From Kiloniellaceae bacterium (lineage in GTDB: Bacteria > Pseudomonadota > Alphaproteobacteria > Kiloniellales > J153), in NCBI GenBank assembly GCA_021776095.1, contig JAJFGO010000038.1, positions 1 to 64,000 of the forward strand: 64,000 bases of DNA. The letters run 5' to 3'. Positions 32,729-42,155 of the stretch are shown here, in pieces (positions within the stretch are counted from its first letter, which is position 1; every line of letters begins with the position of its first letter). The translations under genes and the position numbers were made by a program. The notes below the pieces were generated by a model. That model was not told the origin of the DNA and did no database searches. It saw only the letters and a list, made by a program, of their open reading frames with translations.

Positions 32729-33849
32729 GACCAGCGGCGATAGGTCATGGCACGCTCGACCCGGCGGCGGGCCAGGTCCTCGGCCGCCGCGCGGGGCAGG
32801 ACCGCTTGGTCACGGCTCGCCTCGAGCACGGCTTGCGTATTGCGCTGGATCTTTTCTTTGATTGTCTCGAAAGCTTGACGTTGGGTGCCGCCAGCATACT
32901 CCACGGCCCCACAAATGACGCCGCCGGCGTTGGCAATAAAGTCAGGGATCGACAGGATGTTGCGCTTATACAGGGCCGCCTCTGCCGCGGCCGTCACCGG
33001 AATATTCGCACCTTGGGCGACGATCTTGGTCTTGAGATCCGCGACATTATCCTCCCGGATCACGTCGGGCCGTGCGGCTGGGATCCAGATATCGCAGTCG
33101 ACGCCGATAACGGCATCGCGGTCCAGCTTTTCTCCGGTGTCGTGCTCCGCGAGGCTCTTTCCGTTGCGCTTGAGATCGATAAGCGCGTCGATGTCCAGGC
33201 CGCCCGGATCGGCAAGCGTCGCCCGCGAGTCGCCGGCGGCGACCAGGACCGCGCCCTTTTCGGCCAAGAAGCGAGCGGCATGCTGTCCGACCGAGCCGAA
33301 GCCCTGCATCACAACGCGCGCGCCCTTGAGTTCGAGATCGCAAAAGCGGCGCGCCACGTCGACCGCGACGCTGAGTCCGAAACCGGTCGCGCCGATTTGA
33401 TCGAGCGGAATACCGCCGATCTCGGGCGGCAGACCGACGCTGCGACCAATCTCGTCGTGAATCCACGCCATGCAGGTCTCGTCGGTGCCCATGTCCGGCC
33501 CGGCGATATAGTCTTTTATGTCCCCAATGGCGCAGGCGAAGGCACGCACAAGACGTTCCTTCTCTGCGGCCGGCATTCGATGGTCGGCGAAGATCACGGA
33601 TTTGCCACCGCCATGGCGCAGGCCCGCGGCCGCGTTCTTCAAGGTCATGGCCCGCGCCAGACGGAAGCATTCTTCGGTGCTGACATCCGGCGCCATCCGC
33701 ACGCCCCCGATCGAGGGGCCGCAGGCCACGCTGTCGACGACCAGAATCGCCTTCAGGCCGGTGCGAGGCTCGTAGATGTGGATGACCTTGGCCGGGCCCA
33801 AGTCATCGGCGAAGCGGAAGGCGTCTTCCATGGCATCCTTTCTGGTCAC
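32725..33849 (-). CDS. Leu/Glu/Phe/Val dehydrogenase, probable leucine dehydrogenase
   Basis: This 374-residue oxidative deaminase has the substrate-binding GGGKSVI (catalytic Lys), the PDMGTDETCMAWI region and a Rossmann motif GFGSVGQHAARFL. Length fits leucine dehydrogenase better than the roughly 410-450-residue glutamate enzymes. Context supports branched-chain substrates: it overlaps by 4 bp the E2 gene of a 2-oxoacid dehydrogenase, which would use the keto acid it makes. Downstream it overlaps archease by 4 bp. Exact amino-acid specificity is inferred. Confidence 0.88.
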   Translation of the reverse strand: MTRKDAMEDAFRFADDLGPAKVIHIYEPRTGLKAILVVDSVACGPSIGGVRMAPDVSTEECFRLARAMTLKNAAAGLRHGGGKSVIFADHRMPAAEKERLVRAFACAIGDIKDYIAGPDMGTDETCMAWIHDEIGRSVGLPPEIGGIPLDQIGATGFGLSVAVDVARRFCDLELKGARVVMQGFGSVGQHAARFLAEKGAVLVAAGDSRATLADPGGLDIDALIDLKRNGKSLAEHDTGEKLDRDAVIGVDCDIWIPAARPDVIREDNVADLKTKIVAQGANIPVTAAAEAALYKRNILSIPDFIANAGGVICGAVEYAGGTQRQAFETIKEKIQRNTQAVLEASRDQAVLPRAAAEDLARRRVERAMTYRRWS

Positions 33850-34958
33850 ATTGTGCCTGGTTCGGATCGTTCGAGGTCGGCCACAACGGCGGCTAGAAAC
33901 CGCGAGGCTTCGCCACCCATGACCCCGCGATGATCGAAGGTGAGCGAAAGCGGCAGAACCCGGCGCACGACGGTTTTGCCCTCATGTGCGACGGCGCGCT
34001 CGGCGATCCGGCCGGCGCCGAGGATCGCGACCTGCGGAGGCAAGACTACCAGGGCGGCATGACGGCCGCCGAACATGCCGAAGTTGGATAACGTGATCGT
34101 CTGTCCGCGCAGCTCCTCGGCAGGAATGCGGCGCGCGCGGACGTCGGTCTTCATCCGCTCCAGGCCCTGGCGCAGATCGCCTGCGTCGCGCCCGCCAACG
34201 TCCCGCAGGACCGGCACGAAGAGGCCCTCTTCGGTATCCGTGGCGATGCCAAGATCGATCTTAGTGTGCAGGCGGCGGCCCTTATCGCGACCCAAGTACC
34301 AGCCGTTGAGGGCGGGTTCCGCCTTGCATCCGGCAGCGATGGCCCGGATCAGGCGCAGGGTCACATCGCTTCCCGCAGGCCAATCCTGGATGTCGGCCTC
34401 CTCGGTCACGGTGGCGGGGACGACCTCGGCGCGCGCGCGCTCCATGTTGATCGCCATGGCGCGGCGGACCCCACGCAATGGCTCCAGCGGTCCGGCCGCG
34501 GCGATGGCGGCCGCGGCGCGTTCGACGTCGGCCACTAGGATCGCCCCGTCCGGTCCGCTGGCCGCGACGTGCGAGAGATCGACGCTCAAGCGTTTGGCCA
34601 GCGCCCGGACGGCGGGTGTGGCCTTGATGCCGGCCTTCGCCGCCGGAGCGGCTTTGGTGGCGGCCGGTTTCGGTTTCTCCGCCGTCGCGATGGCGCCGAC
34701 GACGGTGCCCGCATCGGCCTGAACACCCGCCTCAAACTCGACCAAGGGACTACCGATCGTCACGATATCGCCCGTTTCTCCAAAGCAGCGCGCGATCCGG
34801 CCGGCTTGCGGCGATGGGATCTCGACCACGGCCTTGTCCGTCTCGACGGAGACCAAGGGCTGGTCCGCCACGACGTGATCGCCCGCGCCGACGTGCCAGG
34901 TCACGATCTCCGCGTCCTGCAGGCCTTCGCCGAGGTCGGGCAAGTTGAAGGTGTTCAT
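33846..34958 (-). CDS. 2-oxoacid dehydrogenase E2 (branched-chain type), lipoyl acyltransferase
   Basis: This 370-residue protein has one N-terminal lipoyl domain (ETDKAVVEIPSP, lipoylated Lys about 43), an Ala/Pro linker, a peripheral-subunit-binding domain (TPAVRALAKRLSVDL, about 113-150) and a catalytic acyltransferase domain ending in LTFDHRGVMGGEAS (the DHR-x3-G active-site His). It transfers acyl groups from E1 to CoA. Genes for E1beta and E1alpha precede it with 4-bp overlaps. No E3 (dihydrolipoamide dehydrogenase) gene is present in the operon, so E3 must be shared. Confidence 0.93.
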   Translation of the reverse strand: MNTFNLPDLGEGLQDAEIVTWHVGAGDHVVADQPLVSVETDKAVVEIPSPQAGRIARCFGETGDIVTIGSPLVEFEAGVQADAGTVVGAIATAEKPKPAATKAAPAAKAGIKATPAVRALAKRLSVDLSHVAASGPDGAILVADVERAAAAIAAAGPLEPLRGVRRAMAINMERARAEVVPATVTEEADIQDWPAGSDVTLRLIRAIAAGCKAEPALNGWYLGRDKGRRLHTKIDLGIATDTEEGLFVPVLRDVGGRDAGDLRQGLERMKTDVRARRIPAEELRGQTITLSNFGMFGGRHAALVVLPPQVAILGAGRIAERAVAHEGKTVVRRVLPLSLTFDHRGVMGGEASRFLAAVVADLERSEPGTM

Positions 34959-35935
34959 GCGTAAGCCAGAACTTCGCGCATCGTGCGCAGGATCCGCTCC
35001 TCTGTAGGCATGTAGCTGGACTCTAGGCGGGACAGAGGCATCACCGTGTCATAGCCGGCCACACGCCGGATCGGGGCGAGCAGGTTGACCAAGCCACGGT
35101 CGGCCAGGCCGGCGGCGATTTCCGCACCCACGCCGCCGCTCAGGGGGGCCTCGTGTACGATCACGCAGCGCCCGGTCCGCCCCACCGAGGACAGGATCGT
35201 TTCCATGTCCAAGGGCTTCAGGGTGGCCACGTCGATCACCTCGGCCTCGACGCCTTCGGCGGCAAGGGTCTCGGCCGCTGCCAGGGCCTCGACAATCATC
35301 GCCCCCCAGGTGACCAGGGTCACGTCGCGCCCCTCGCGCAACATGAAGCAATGGTCGAGAGGCGCCGAGACACCGTCATCGGCGATTTCTTCCTTTGGCG
35401 CCCGATAAATCCGTTTCGGCTCCAGGAACACGACCGGGTCGGGATCGCGAATCGCGGCCAGCAGCAGGCCATAGGCGCGCGCCGGGGAAGAGGGGATGAT
35501 GACCCGGATACCGGGGATGTGGGCGAAAAGGGCCTCCATGCTCTCCGAATGGTGCTCCGGGGCACGGATGCCGCCGCCATAGGGTGCGCGGATCACCATG
35601 GGACAGCTCAGGCGGCCGCGCGTTCGGTTTCTCAGGCGGCCGGCGTGGTTCACGATCTGGTCGATCGCGGGATAGATGAAGCCCATGAACTGGTACTCGA
35701 CCACGGGCCGGAAACCTTGCGCCCCGAGGCCGACCGCCAGACCGGTGAAAAGTGATTCGGAGAGCGGCGTATCCATCACTCGATCCGCGCCGAACCGCTT
35801 AATCAATCCGTCTGTCGCCCGGAATACGCCGCCATCGACGCCGATATCCTCGCCGAGCAGCAGGACGGTATCGTCTTCTTCCATGGCCCGGGCGAGGGCG
35901 AGGCGCACCGCCTCGACGAGCGTGATCTCGCTCAT
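34955..35935 (-). CDS. 2-oxoacid dehydrogenase E1 beta subunit
   Basis: This 326-residue transketolase-like subunit is thiamine-dependent. Motifs: LLGEDIGVDGGVFRATDGL, PLSESLFTGLAVGLGAQGFRPVVEYQFMGF and HSESMEALFAHIPGIRVIIPSSP. It forms the alpha2beta2 E1 with the next-upstream gene. ATG overlaps the E1alpha stop by 4 bp and its own stop overlaps E2. The length and companion dehydrogenase fit a branched-chain complex better than pyruvate dehydrogenase. Confidence 0.93.
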   Translation of the reverse strand: MSEITLVEAVRLALARAMEEDDTVLLLGEDIGVDGGVFRATDGLIKRFGADRVMDTPLSESLFTGLAVGLGAQGFRPVVEYQFMGFIYPAIDQIVNHAGRLRNRTRGRLSCPMVIRAPYGGGIRAPEHHSESMEALFAHIPGIRVIIPSSPARAYGLLLAAIRDPDPVVFLEPKRIYRAPKEEIADDGVSAPLDHCFMLREGRDVTLVTWGAMIVEALAAAETLAAEGVEAEVIDVATLKPLDMETILSSVGRTGRCVIVHEAPLSGGVGAEIAAGLADRGLVNLLAPIRRVAGYDTVMPLSRLESSYMPTEERILRTMREVLAYA

Positions 35936-37002
35936 GGGTTCGTCGCCTTCTCAAGCTCCACACGCTGTTCGGTAAGTGCGGAGGGAAGGGCGGCGTAGAG
36001 GTGATCGAACATCGCCGTGGGTGGCAGCGCCGGCGCGGCAAGGTATTCAGACGCCGCGGCGTCAACCTGCGACGCGCAGTCGCCGATCAGGGCCTCCTCG
36101 TCCGCTTTGCCCCACTGGCCGGTATCGCTCAGATACTGGCGCAGGCGTGCGATCGGTTCCTCCTGCCAACGCGCGCTGACCTCGGCGTCATCGCGGTAGC
36201 GGCTGGCGTCGTCAGCGGTCGTGTGATCACTCAGGCGGTAAGTCAAGGCTTCCACCAGCGCCGGCCCCTTGCCGACGCGGGCCTGCTCTATGGCCACGCC
36301 GACCACGTGACGCACGGCGATCGCGTCGTTGCCGTCGACCTGGGTTCCGGGAATACCGGCTGCGATGGCCTTTTGCGCCAGGGTTTCGGCTGCCGTCTGG
36401 CGGGCGCGCGGCACCGAGATCGCCCAGTGATTGTTATTGACGACAAAAACCACGGGCAGACGATGCACACCGGCAAAGTTCATGGCTTCGTATACATCGC
36501 CGCGCGAGGTCGCGCCGTCGCCGAAGACGCAAACCGCGACCCGCGCCTCGCGGCGCAACTGGAAGGCCCGCGCGACGCCGACGGCGTGCGGCGCATGGGT
36601 ACCGACCGGCACGCAGATCGGGAAATCTTCGCGCGGGCCAATGAAATCGCTGCCCCGCTCATTGCCGCCCCAGTAAAGCAGAATTTCCACCATGCGCACG
36701 CCGCGCAGCAATTGCCCCCCTTGTTCGCGGAAGGAGGGCAGGAAAACGTCCTCCGCCCGCATGGCGGCGGCGACCCCGACCGGTACGGCCTCCTGCCCTA
36801 GGGACGAGGCATAGGTGCCCAAACGCCCGGTGCGCTGCAACGAGACCGCCTTTGCGTCGAACGTACGGGTCAGGACCATGGCCCTGTAGAGATCGATCAG
36901 GGTGTCTCGGTCCTCCGCGAAGGCTGGTAGAGGCTGTGTCGGCCGTCCCTGCGCGTTCAGATATTGTGTGCGTTCGATGGTAAAAGACGCTGCTTGGGTC
37001 AT
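35932..37002 (-). CDS. 2-oxoacid dehydrogenase E1 alpha subunit
   Basis: This 356-residue subunit carries the thiamine diphosphate/Mg motif GDGATSRGDVYEAMNFAG ... NNNHWAI and the phosphorylation-loop-like YRLSDHTTADDASRYR. The N-terminal MVLTRTFDAKAVSLQRTGRLGTY is typical of branched-chain E1alpha. It begins 3 bp after the acyl-CoA synthetase stop and overlaps E1beta by 4 bp. The complex oxidatively decarboxylates the keto acids of Leu, Ile and Val to acyl-CoAs. Confidence 0.93.
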   Translation of the reverse strand: MTQAASFTIERTQYLNAQGRPTQPLPAFAEDRDTLIDLYRAMVLTRTFDAKAVSLQRTGRLGTYASSLGQEAVPVGVAAAMRAEDVFLPSFREQGGQLLRGVRMVEILLYWGGNERGSDFIGPREDFPICVPVGTHAPHAVGVARAFQLRREARVAVCVFGDGATSRGDVYEAMNFAGVHRLPVVFVVNNNHWAISVPRARQTAAETLAQKAIAAGIPGTQVDGNDAIAVRHVVGVAIEQARVGKGPALVEALTYRLSDHTTADDASRYRDDAEVSARWQEEPIARLRQYLSDTGQWGKADEEALIGDCASQVDAAASEYLAAPALPPTAMFDHLYAALPSALTEQRVELEKATNP

Positions 37003-37005
37003 GGC

Positions 37006-38700
37006 TCAGGCTGTCTTCGCCTGGGTGACCCCGAGTTCCTCTGCCATGCGCTTCCGCATGACGTACTTCTGGACCTTGCCCGTGACCGTCATCGGAAATT
37101 CCTCAACGAACTTGACATAGTGGGGGATCTTGAAGTGGGCGATCTTGCCCTTGCAGAAATTCCGAATTTCAGTCTCGGTCGCGGTTTCACCTGGACGCAA
37201 CTTGATCCAGGCGCAGACCTCCTCGCCGTATTTCGGGTCAGGGACGCCGATCACCTGCACGTCCTCGATCTTGGGGTTGGTGAAGAGAAACTCCTCGATC
37301 TCACGAGGAAAGATGTTCTCGCCACCGCGTATCAGCATGTCCTTGATACGGCCGACAATATCGCAATAGCCCTCCGCGTCGAGCGTTGCGATATCGCCCG
37401 AGCGGATCCAGTGGGCCTTGTCGATTGCCTCCGCGGTTTTCTTAAGGTCGTTCCAGTATCCCGGCATGACGCAGTAGCTGCGGGTCAAAAGTTCGCCGGG
37501 CGTTTCGGTTGGCACGATCCGTCCTTCCGGATCGACGATCTTGACCTCGGTATGCGGCAGGACGCGTCCGACAGTCGTGACTCGGCGCTCAAGCGGGTCG
37601 TGCACCGAGGTCTCAAAACTGACCGGCCCTGTTTCTGTCATGCCGTAGGCGATTGTGATCTCGCCTAGGTGCATCTCGCCGATCAGGCGCTTCATCAACT
37701 CTATGGCGCAAGGCGCCCCGGCGATGATCCCGGTTCGCAAGGAGGACAAATCGAAGCGCTTGAATTCCGGGTGGTCGATCTCGGCGATGAACATGGTTGG
37801 TACGCCGTGCAGGGCCGTGCAACGCTCGGCCTCAACCGTGCGCAGAACCTCAAGGGGGTCGAACCCCTCGGAGGGGAATACCATGGTCGCACCGTGGGCC
37901 ACGCAAGCCAGCGTTCCCAGCACCATTCCGAAGCAATGGTACATCGGCACCGGAATGCACAGGCGGTCTTGCGCGCTCAACTCCATGGTTTCGCCTACGA
38001 AGTACGCGTTGTTGACGATGTTGTGGTGGGTCAGCGTCGCCGCCTTTGGCGCGCCCGTCGTACCGCTCGTGAACTGGATATTAATCGGGTCGTCGAACTG
38101 TAGTTCGCCGGCAAGCTCATTCATGCGCTGGAATTCCGCCTCGCCCCCGCGTTCGGGCACCTCGGCGAAGTTCAACATGGCGGGATCGCTCTTTTCGTCC
38201 AAACGGATGACGAGACGCAAATCCGGGAGCCGCGGGGCCATAAGATCGCCCGGTGCGGCATTCGTCAGTTCCGGCGCGATCTCGTGGAGCATCGCGACAT
38301 AGTCGCTGGTCTTGAATCGCGTAGCGGTAATGAGCGCCTTGCAGCCGACCTTGTTGAGGGCGTACTCCAGCTCGGCCAGGCGATAGGCCGGATTGACGTT
38401 GACCAGTATCAGACCGGCCTTGGCGGAGGCGAATTGCGTGACAACCCATTCGGCGTTGTTCGGGGACCAGATACCCAGTCGTTCTCCCGGCCGAAGCCCA
38501 AGGCCGATGAGCCCGGCCGCCAGGGCATCCACTTTCTGTTTGAGTTCGCGCCAGGTCCAGCGGATGTTCTGGTGGCGCACGACCAGAGCCTCGCCATCGG
38601 GGAATCGGGCCACGGTCCGGTCGAATAGCTGCCCGACGGTTTGGCCCAGAAGTGGCGTGAGACTGACGCCGTGAACGTAGCTTTGGGTGAGGTCGGACAT
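37006..38700 (-). CDS. Fatty-acyl-CoA synthetase (AMP-forming)
   Basis: This 564-residue ANL-superfamily ligase begins [11 protein letters not shown]. Motifs: [18 protein letters not shown] (P-loop), [54 protein letters not shown] and the C-terminal MTVTGKVQK lysine. It activates short to medium or branched acids to CoA esters. Start 38700 has GAGAGG upstream; the longer frame would extend into the upstream stress-protein gene. It is the first gene of the branched-chain catabolic operon (3 bp before E1alpha), so branched fatty acids or keto-acid-derived acids are plausible substrates. Confidence 0.9.
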   Translation of the reverse strand: MSDLTQSYVHGVSLTPLLGQTVGQLFDRTVARFPDGEALVVRHQNIRWTWRELKQKVDALAAGLIGLGLRPGERLGIWSPNNAEWVVTQFASAKAGLILVNVNPAYRLAELEYALNKVGCKALITATRFKTSDYVAMLHEIAPELTNAAPGDLMAPRLPDLRLVIRLDEKSDPAMLNFAEVPERGGEAEFQRMNELAGELQFDDPINIQFTSGTTGAPKAATLTHHNIVNNAYFVGETMELSAQDRLCIPVPMYHCFGMVLGTLACVAHGATMVFPSEGFDPLEVLRTVEAERCTALHGVPTMFIAEIDHPEFKRFDLSSLRTGIIAGAPCAIELMKRLIGEMHLGEITIAYGMTETGPVSFETSVHDPLERRVTTVGRVLPHTEVKIVDPEGRIVPTETPGELLTRSYCVMPGYWNDLKKTAEAIDKAHWIRSGDIATLDAEGYCDIVGRIKDMLIRGGENIFPREIEEFLFTNPKIEDVQVIGVPDPKYGEEVCAWIKLRPGETATETEIRNFCKGKIAHFKIPHYVKFVEEFPMTVTGKVQKYVMRKRMAEELGVTQAKTA

Positions 38701-38746
38701 CGTCGATACCTCTCGAGCGAACCGGCCCCTCACCATCGGCGATCGC

Positions 38747-39199
38747 CTATTTGACGGTGAGGCAGCTGCAGTCGGATGCTTGCGCAACCTTGTGCGAGAC
38801 GCTGCCGAGGAAAACGCCAGCGAAGTCGCCAAGCCCGCGCCGGCCCATAACGATCAAATCGACACCGTTCCTCTCTATGTAATCCGCAATACAGGTGGCC
38901 GGATCACCGGTCATCAACACAGCCTTGCAAGTTTTCGCGCCAATTCCGCGGGCCAGAGTCTCGGCGGCCTTGAGAATCTCGTTTCCCGCGCTCCGAATGA
39001 GATCGTGTTCGGTGAGTCGCATGTGCTCGAGCTTGGTGTAAGCCTCGAGCTCCTCGGGGATGGCACGACTGCCCGATTGGGTGAGAACGTGTATCAACGT
39101 TAGGGCGGCGCCATAGCGTTCAGCCAGATCGGCCGCCGCTTGGACCGCGTGTTTGGCAGAGTCGGAGCCGTCGACCGGAACGAGGAGATGCGTGTACAT
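38747..39199 (-). CDS. Universal stress protein (UspA family)
   Basis: This 150-residue single Usp domain begins [18 protein letters not shown] and ends [34 protein letters not shown], which includes the ATP-binding GxxG-x9-GS pattern. Start 39199 has GGAG 8 nt upstream; ATGs at 39205 and 39220 are alternatives. An FNR-like dyad sits 64 bp upstream (39263-39276), fitting oxygen- or energy-dependent expression. It lies 46 bp upstream of the acyl-CoA synthetase gene on the same strand. Confidence 0.9.
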   Translation of the reverse strand: MYTHLLVPVDGSDSAKHAVQAAADLAERYGAALTLIHVLTQSGSRAIPEELEAYTKLEHMRLTEHDLIRSAGNEILKAAETLARGIGAKTCKAVLMTGDPATCIADYIERNGVDLIVMGRRGLGDFAGVFLGSVSHKVAQASDCSCLTVK

Positions 39200-39262
39200 G
39201 ACCATGGCTCCACTTTCCATAATGCCTACATCTACCTCTATGCTCCCTGCTGCGGGATTTCA

Positions 39263-39276
39263 TTGACCCAGGTCAA
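39263..39276. promoter_or_regulatory. FNR/Crp-type dyad upstream of the stress-protein gene
   Basis: TTGACCCAGGTCAA is a perfect 6-bp-arm dyad matching TTGAY-N4-RTCAA. It is 64 bp upstream of the minus-strand universal stress protein start and about 106 bp upstream of the plus-strand protease start, so it could serve either. Confidence 0.55.
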
Positions 39277-39381
39277 ACCGCCTTCGGGTGACGAAAGCGG
39301 CCATTCCAGTACTTTATGAACTCCGCAGCGGTGCCGCCGGTGATCAGTGCACCCGACGAATCCATGTCGTATGATCGCACC

Positions 39382-40677
39382 ATGACACACCGCATCCTGG
39401 TCCTCGCAGCGGCCACCGTGAGCCTATTGGCGGCACCGCCAGCGGCCGCCATCGAGCCGACGACGGTGGCGAGATTGGTCGAGCCGAGTATGGTCCGCAT
39501 CCTCGTCGAAGGGCCGGTCAGGTCCGCATCCGCCAGTGGGTTCATTATCAGCACACAGGGCCACATCGTGACCGCCTACCATGTTGTCCAGCCTCATATC
39601 GAGGGAGACTGGCGCCTCTTCGTGGTGGAAAGCGGCGCCATACCCGAGGCACGCCGAGCGGCGACGGTGGTCCAGGCCTACCCTGACGAGGACCTGGCGG
39701 TGTTGAAAGTGGAGAATCTGGACCGGCCGGCGGTGCCTCTCAGCGAATCCGAGACCGGCACCCTGACCAAGGGAATGGCGGTTTTCGCCATCGGATTTCC
39801 GGGTGCGGGAGAACGACTTGGCGGCGACAGTGGAACAAGCTTCACGGCCGGTATGGCTAACCGAATTTTCATGGGCGCCTGGACACGGGACGGTGCCCGG
39901 ATCCAAATAATCCAGCATTCCGCCGCCACCAATCCTGGCAACAGCGGCGGGCCGATCGTGAATCCCTGTGGCCAAGTCGTGGGCGTGAATACCGAACGGG
40001 AAATGGCGATGTTGATCACGCCGAGCGGCCTGCCGATCGTTTACGATGTGATCCAGGGCGTTTTCTTCGCCTCACATGTCTCGGTGCTGGTGGAGAAGCT
40101 CAAGGCCCTGGGCATTCCCTACAAGGGTACGCAAAAGGTGTGCCGGGTCATTCTCGGCGTGCCTTCGACGAATTTTTATTGGTATGCCTTGGCTGCGGTC
40201 GTCGTGGTCACCGTCCTTATGCTGCTCCTGATCAGACATTGGCCGCGGCGGGCGATTCACATCGTCGTTCATGGCGGCACGGCCACACGCAACGGTGCCC
40301 GCGCTCTTGGGCACCTGTTTCTGCAACCGCCGTGGCGCCACAAGAAACATGAGACCGCTTGGCGGCTGCGCTGCGAGGATGCGGAGGGCGGGCCGATAGA
40401 TATCGTGATCACGCAAGAAGATCTGCGCCGGGCGTCCAAGGGCCTAGTGATCGGCCGCGATCCTGCCTGCGATCGCTGCTTGGCCGCCGATGGGATCGCC
40501 GCGCGACACGCGCAGTTTGTTCCATTGGGCGATGGCCTAGGGGTGGCCGATCTGCATTCAGGGACCGGCACGGCGGTAAACGAACGCCCGGTGGACCCGA
40601 ACGATGGCCCGGCACCGCTTACCCCCGGTGCGCAGCTTCGGCTTGGCAAGGTCTTATTCCGAGTCGAGCGGCGCTAA
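39382..40677 (+). CDS. Membrane-anchored HtrA-like serine protease with FHA domain
   Basis: This predicted 431-residue protein begins MTHRILVLAAATVSLLAAPPAAA, a signal peptide. A trypsin-like domain follows with His in TAYHVV, Asp in DEDLAVLKV and Ser in NPGNSGGP. A transmembrane helix (YALAAVVVVTVLMLLLIRHW) lies at about 267-285. The C-terminal FHA domain has LVIGRDPACDR, ARHAQF and GTAVNE. The topology is a periplasmic protease with a cytoplasmic phosphothreonine reader, suggesting control by a Ser/Thr kinase not seen in this window. It is followed after 56 bp by a site-2 protease gene. Confidence 0.88.
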   Translation: MTHRILVLAAATVSLLAAPPAAAIEPTTVARLVEPSMVRILVEGPVRSASASGFIISTQGHIVTAYHVVQPHIEGDWRLFVVESGAIPEARRAATVVQAYPDEDLAVLKVENLDRPAVPLSESETGTLTKGMAVFAIGFPGAGERLGGDSGTSFTAGMANRIFMGAWTRDGARIQIIQHSAATNPGNSGGPIVNPCGQVVGVNTEREMAMLITPSGLPIVYDVIQGVFFASHVSVLVEKLKALGIPYKGTQKVCRVILGVPSTNFYWYALAAVVVVTVLMLLLIRHWPRRAIHIVVHGGTATRNGARALGHLFLQPPWRHKKHETAWRLRCEDAEGGPIDIVITQEDLRRASKGLVIGRDPACDRCLAADGIAARHAQFVPLGDGLGVADLHSGTGTAVNERPVDPNDGPAPLTPGAQLRLGKVLFRVERR

Positions 40678-40733
40678 GGAATGCCGCGTTCCCGCCAGGC
40701 TGGTAAGAGGTAGGGTGCAGAGATAAGCGAACC

Positions 40734-41867
40734 ATGCTGGGCAAACGTTTCGTTCTGTTCGAGCTGTTCGGCTTCAAGGTCCAGGTTGACGCGAGCTGGC
40801 TGTTCCTTGCCATGCTCGTCACCTGGTCCTTGGCCACAGGGGCCTTTCCGATCTGGTATGAGGATCTGAGCGCCGCGACCTATTGGTGGATGGCGCTTGT
40901 CGGCATGTTCGGGCTGTTTGCCTCGTTGATCTTCCACGAGATGTCGCATTCGCTCGTGGCCCGCCATTTCGGTTTGCGGATCCGGGGCATCACCCTGTTC
41001 ATCTTCGGCGGCGTGGCCGAGATGGAGGAGGAGCCGGCGAGCCCGAAGGCCGAGTTTCTCATGGCCGCCGCCGGGCCGCTGGCGAGCGCCGTTCTCGCCC
41101 TGGGTTTCTTTCTGCTCACGCATGCCGCGGTGGCCGCTGGCCTGCCGACACCGGTCGCGGGCGTTCTGGACTATCTTGCTTTTATCAATGGCCTGATAGC
41201 CGTTTTCAATTTGCTGCCGGGGTTTCCGCTGGACGGCGGACGCATGCTGCGGGCCGCGCTTTGGCATTTCAAGGGCAACCTGAGCGAGGCGACACGGATC
41301 GCAAGCCGTTCGGGCGAGATTTTCGCGATGGTCCTGATGACGCTCGGGGCGGTGAACGTGATCGCCGGGAATTTCGTCGGCGGGATGTGGTGGTTTCTGA
41401 TCGGCCTATTCCTGTACGGCGCCGCGCACGCATCCTTTTCTCAACTTCTGACGCGGCGGGCCTTCGAAGGCGAGACGGTGCGCCGCTTCATGACGCCGGA
41501 CCCCATCACGGTCGCGCCGGACCTGACACTGGACGGCTTCGTCGAAGCCTACCTCTATCGCTCCCATCACGGCCTGTATCCGGTGGTCCATAGGGGCCGT
41601 CTGATCGGCGGCATGGGCGCCCGTCAACTCAAGGGCGTGCCGCGAGAAGACTGGGGCATCATGCAGGTCGGTGAGGTTTTCGTGCCTCTTACGCGCGAGA
41701 ACACCATTTCCGCCGATACCGACGCGGTGAAGGCCATGGCCCGAATGCGCCGCAACGCCGCGAGCCGCTTGATGGTTGTGGACGGCGAGCATCTGCTTGG
41801 CATCGTCACGCTCAAGGACATGCTGGACCTCCTCGCGCTCAAGATGGACCTGGAAGGGCCACATTGA
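40734..41867 (+). CDS. Site-2 protease (M50) with C-terminal CBS domains
   Basis: This 377-residue membrane metalloprotease has a zinc motif FHEMSHS (HExxH) in the second membrane segment and the second ligand in LLPGFPLDGGRM (NxxPxxxLDG; here PGFPLDGG). A CBS pair follows in the last roughly 130 residues (VRRFMTPDPITV, VTLKDMLDLL). The CBS part usually senses adenylates. It lies 56 bp downstream of the HtrA/FHA protease gene; two proteases acting in sequence on a membrane substrate is a tempting but unproven idea. RpoH follows. Confidence 0.92.
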   Translation: MLGKRFVLFELFGFKVQVDASWLFLAMLVTWSLATGAFPIWYEDLSAATYWWMALVGMFGLFASLIFHEMSHSLVARHFGLRIRGITLFIFGGVAEMEEEPASPKAEFLMAAAGPLASAVLALGFFLLTHAAVAAGLPTPVAGVLDYLAFINGLIAVFNLLPGFPLDGGRMLRAALWHFKGNLSEATRIASRSGEIFAMVLMTLGAVNVIAGNFVGGMWWFLIGLFLYGAAHASFSQLLTRRAFEGETVRRFMTPDPITVAPDLTLDGFVEAYLYRSHHGLYPVVHRGRLIGGMGARQLKGVPREDWGIMQVGEVFVPLTRENTISADTDAVKAMARMRRNAASRLMVVDGEHLLGIVTLKDMLDLLALKMDLEGPH

Positions 41868-42155
41868 GCCGATCCCCTAAGGTTCACGTCGATCCTAGAC
41901 ATCAGCCGGCTTTGGCCTTGTGGGGCGGATCTGGGAGCGGTCTCGACCCTTGAATTGTTCGCGCTTCGTTCCCATATCTACCGCAGTCCCGAAATCAGAA
42001 GCAATCCATACGCGCCGGCAAAGACTGACCGCGAGCGATATGACTGTGCCCTGCTCAACGGCAGCGCGCCCGGACCAAAATCTCTCGGGATATCCGGTGG
42101 AACAGCGAAATCGAGGCAGAAAAATTGCGACACATTAGAGGAGGCAAGAACAAGC

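Noticed and set aside
41955-42155. Upstream extension of RpoH
   Set aside because: RpoH homology starts at GTG 42156, which has its own ribosome site; the preceding codons lack protein character.
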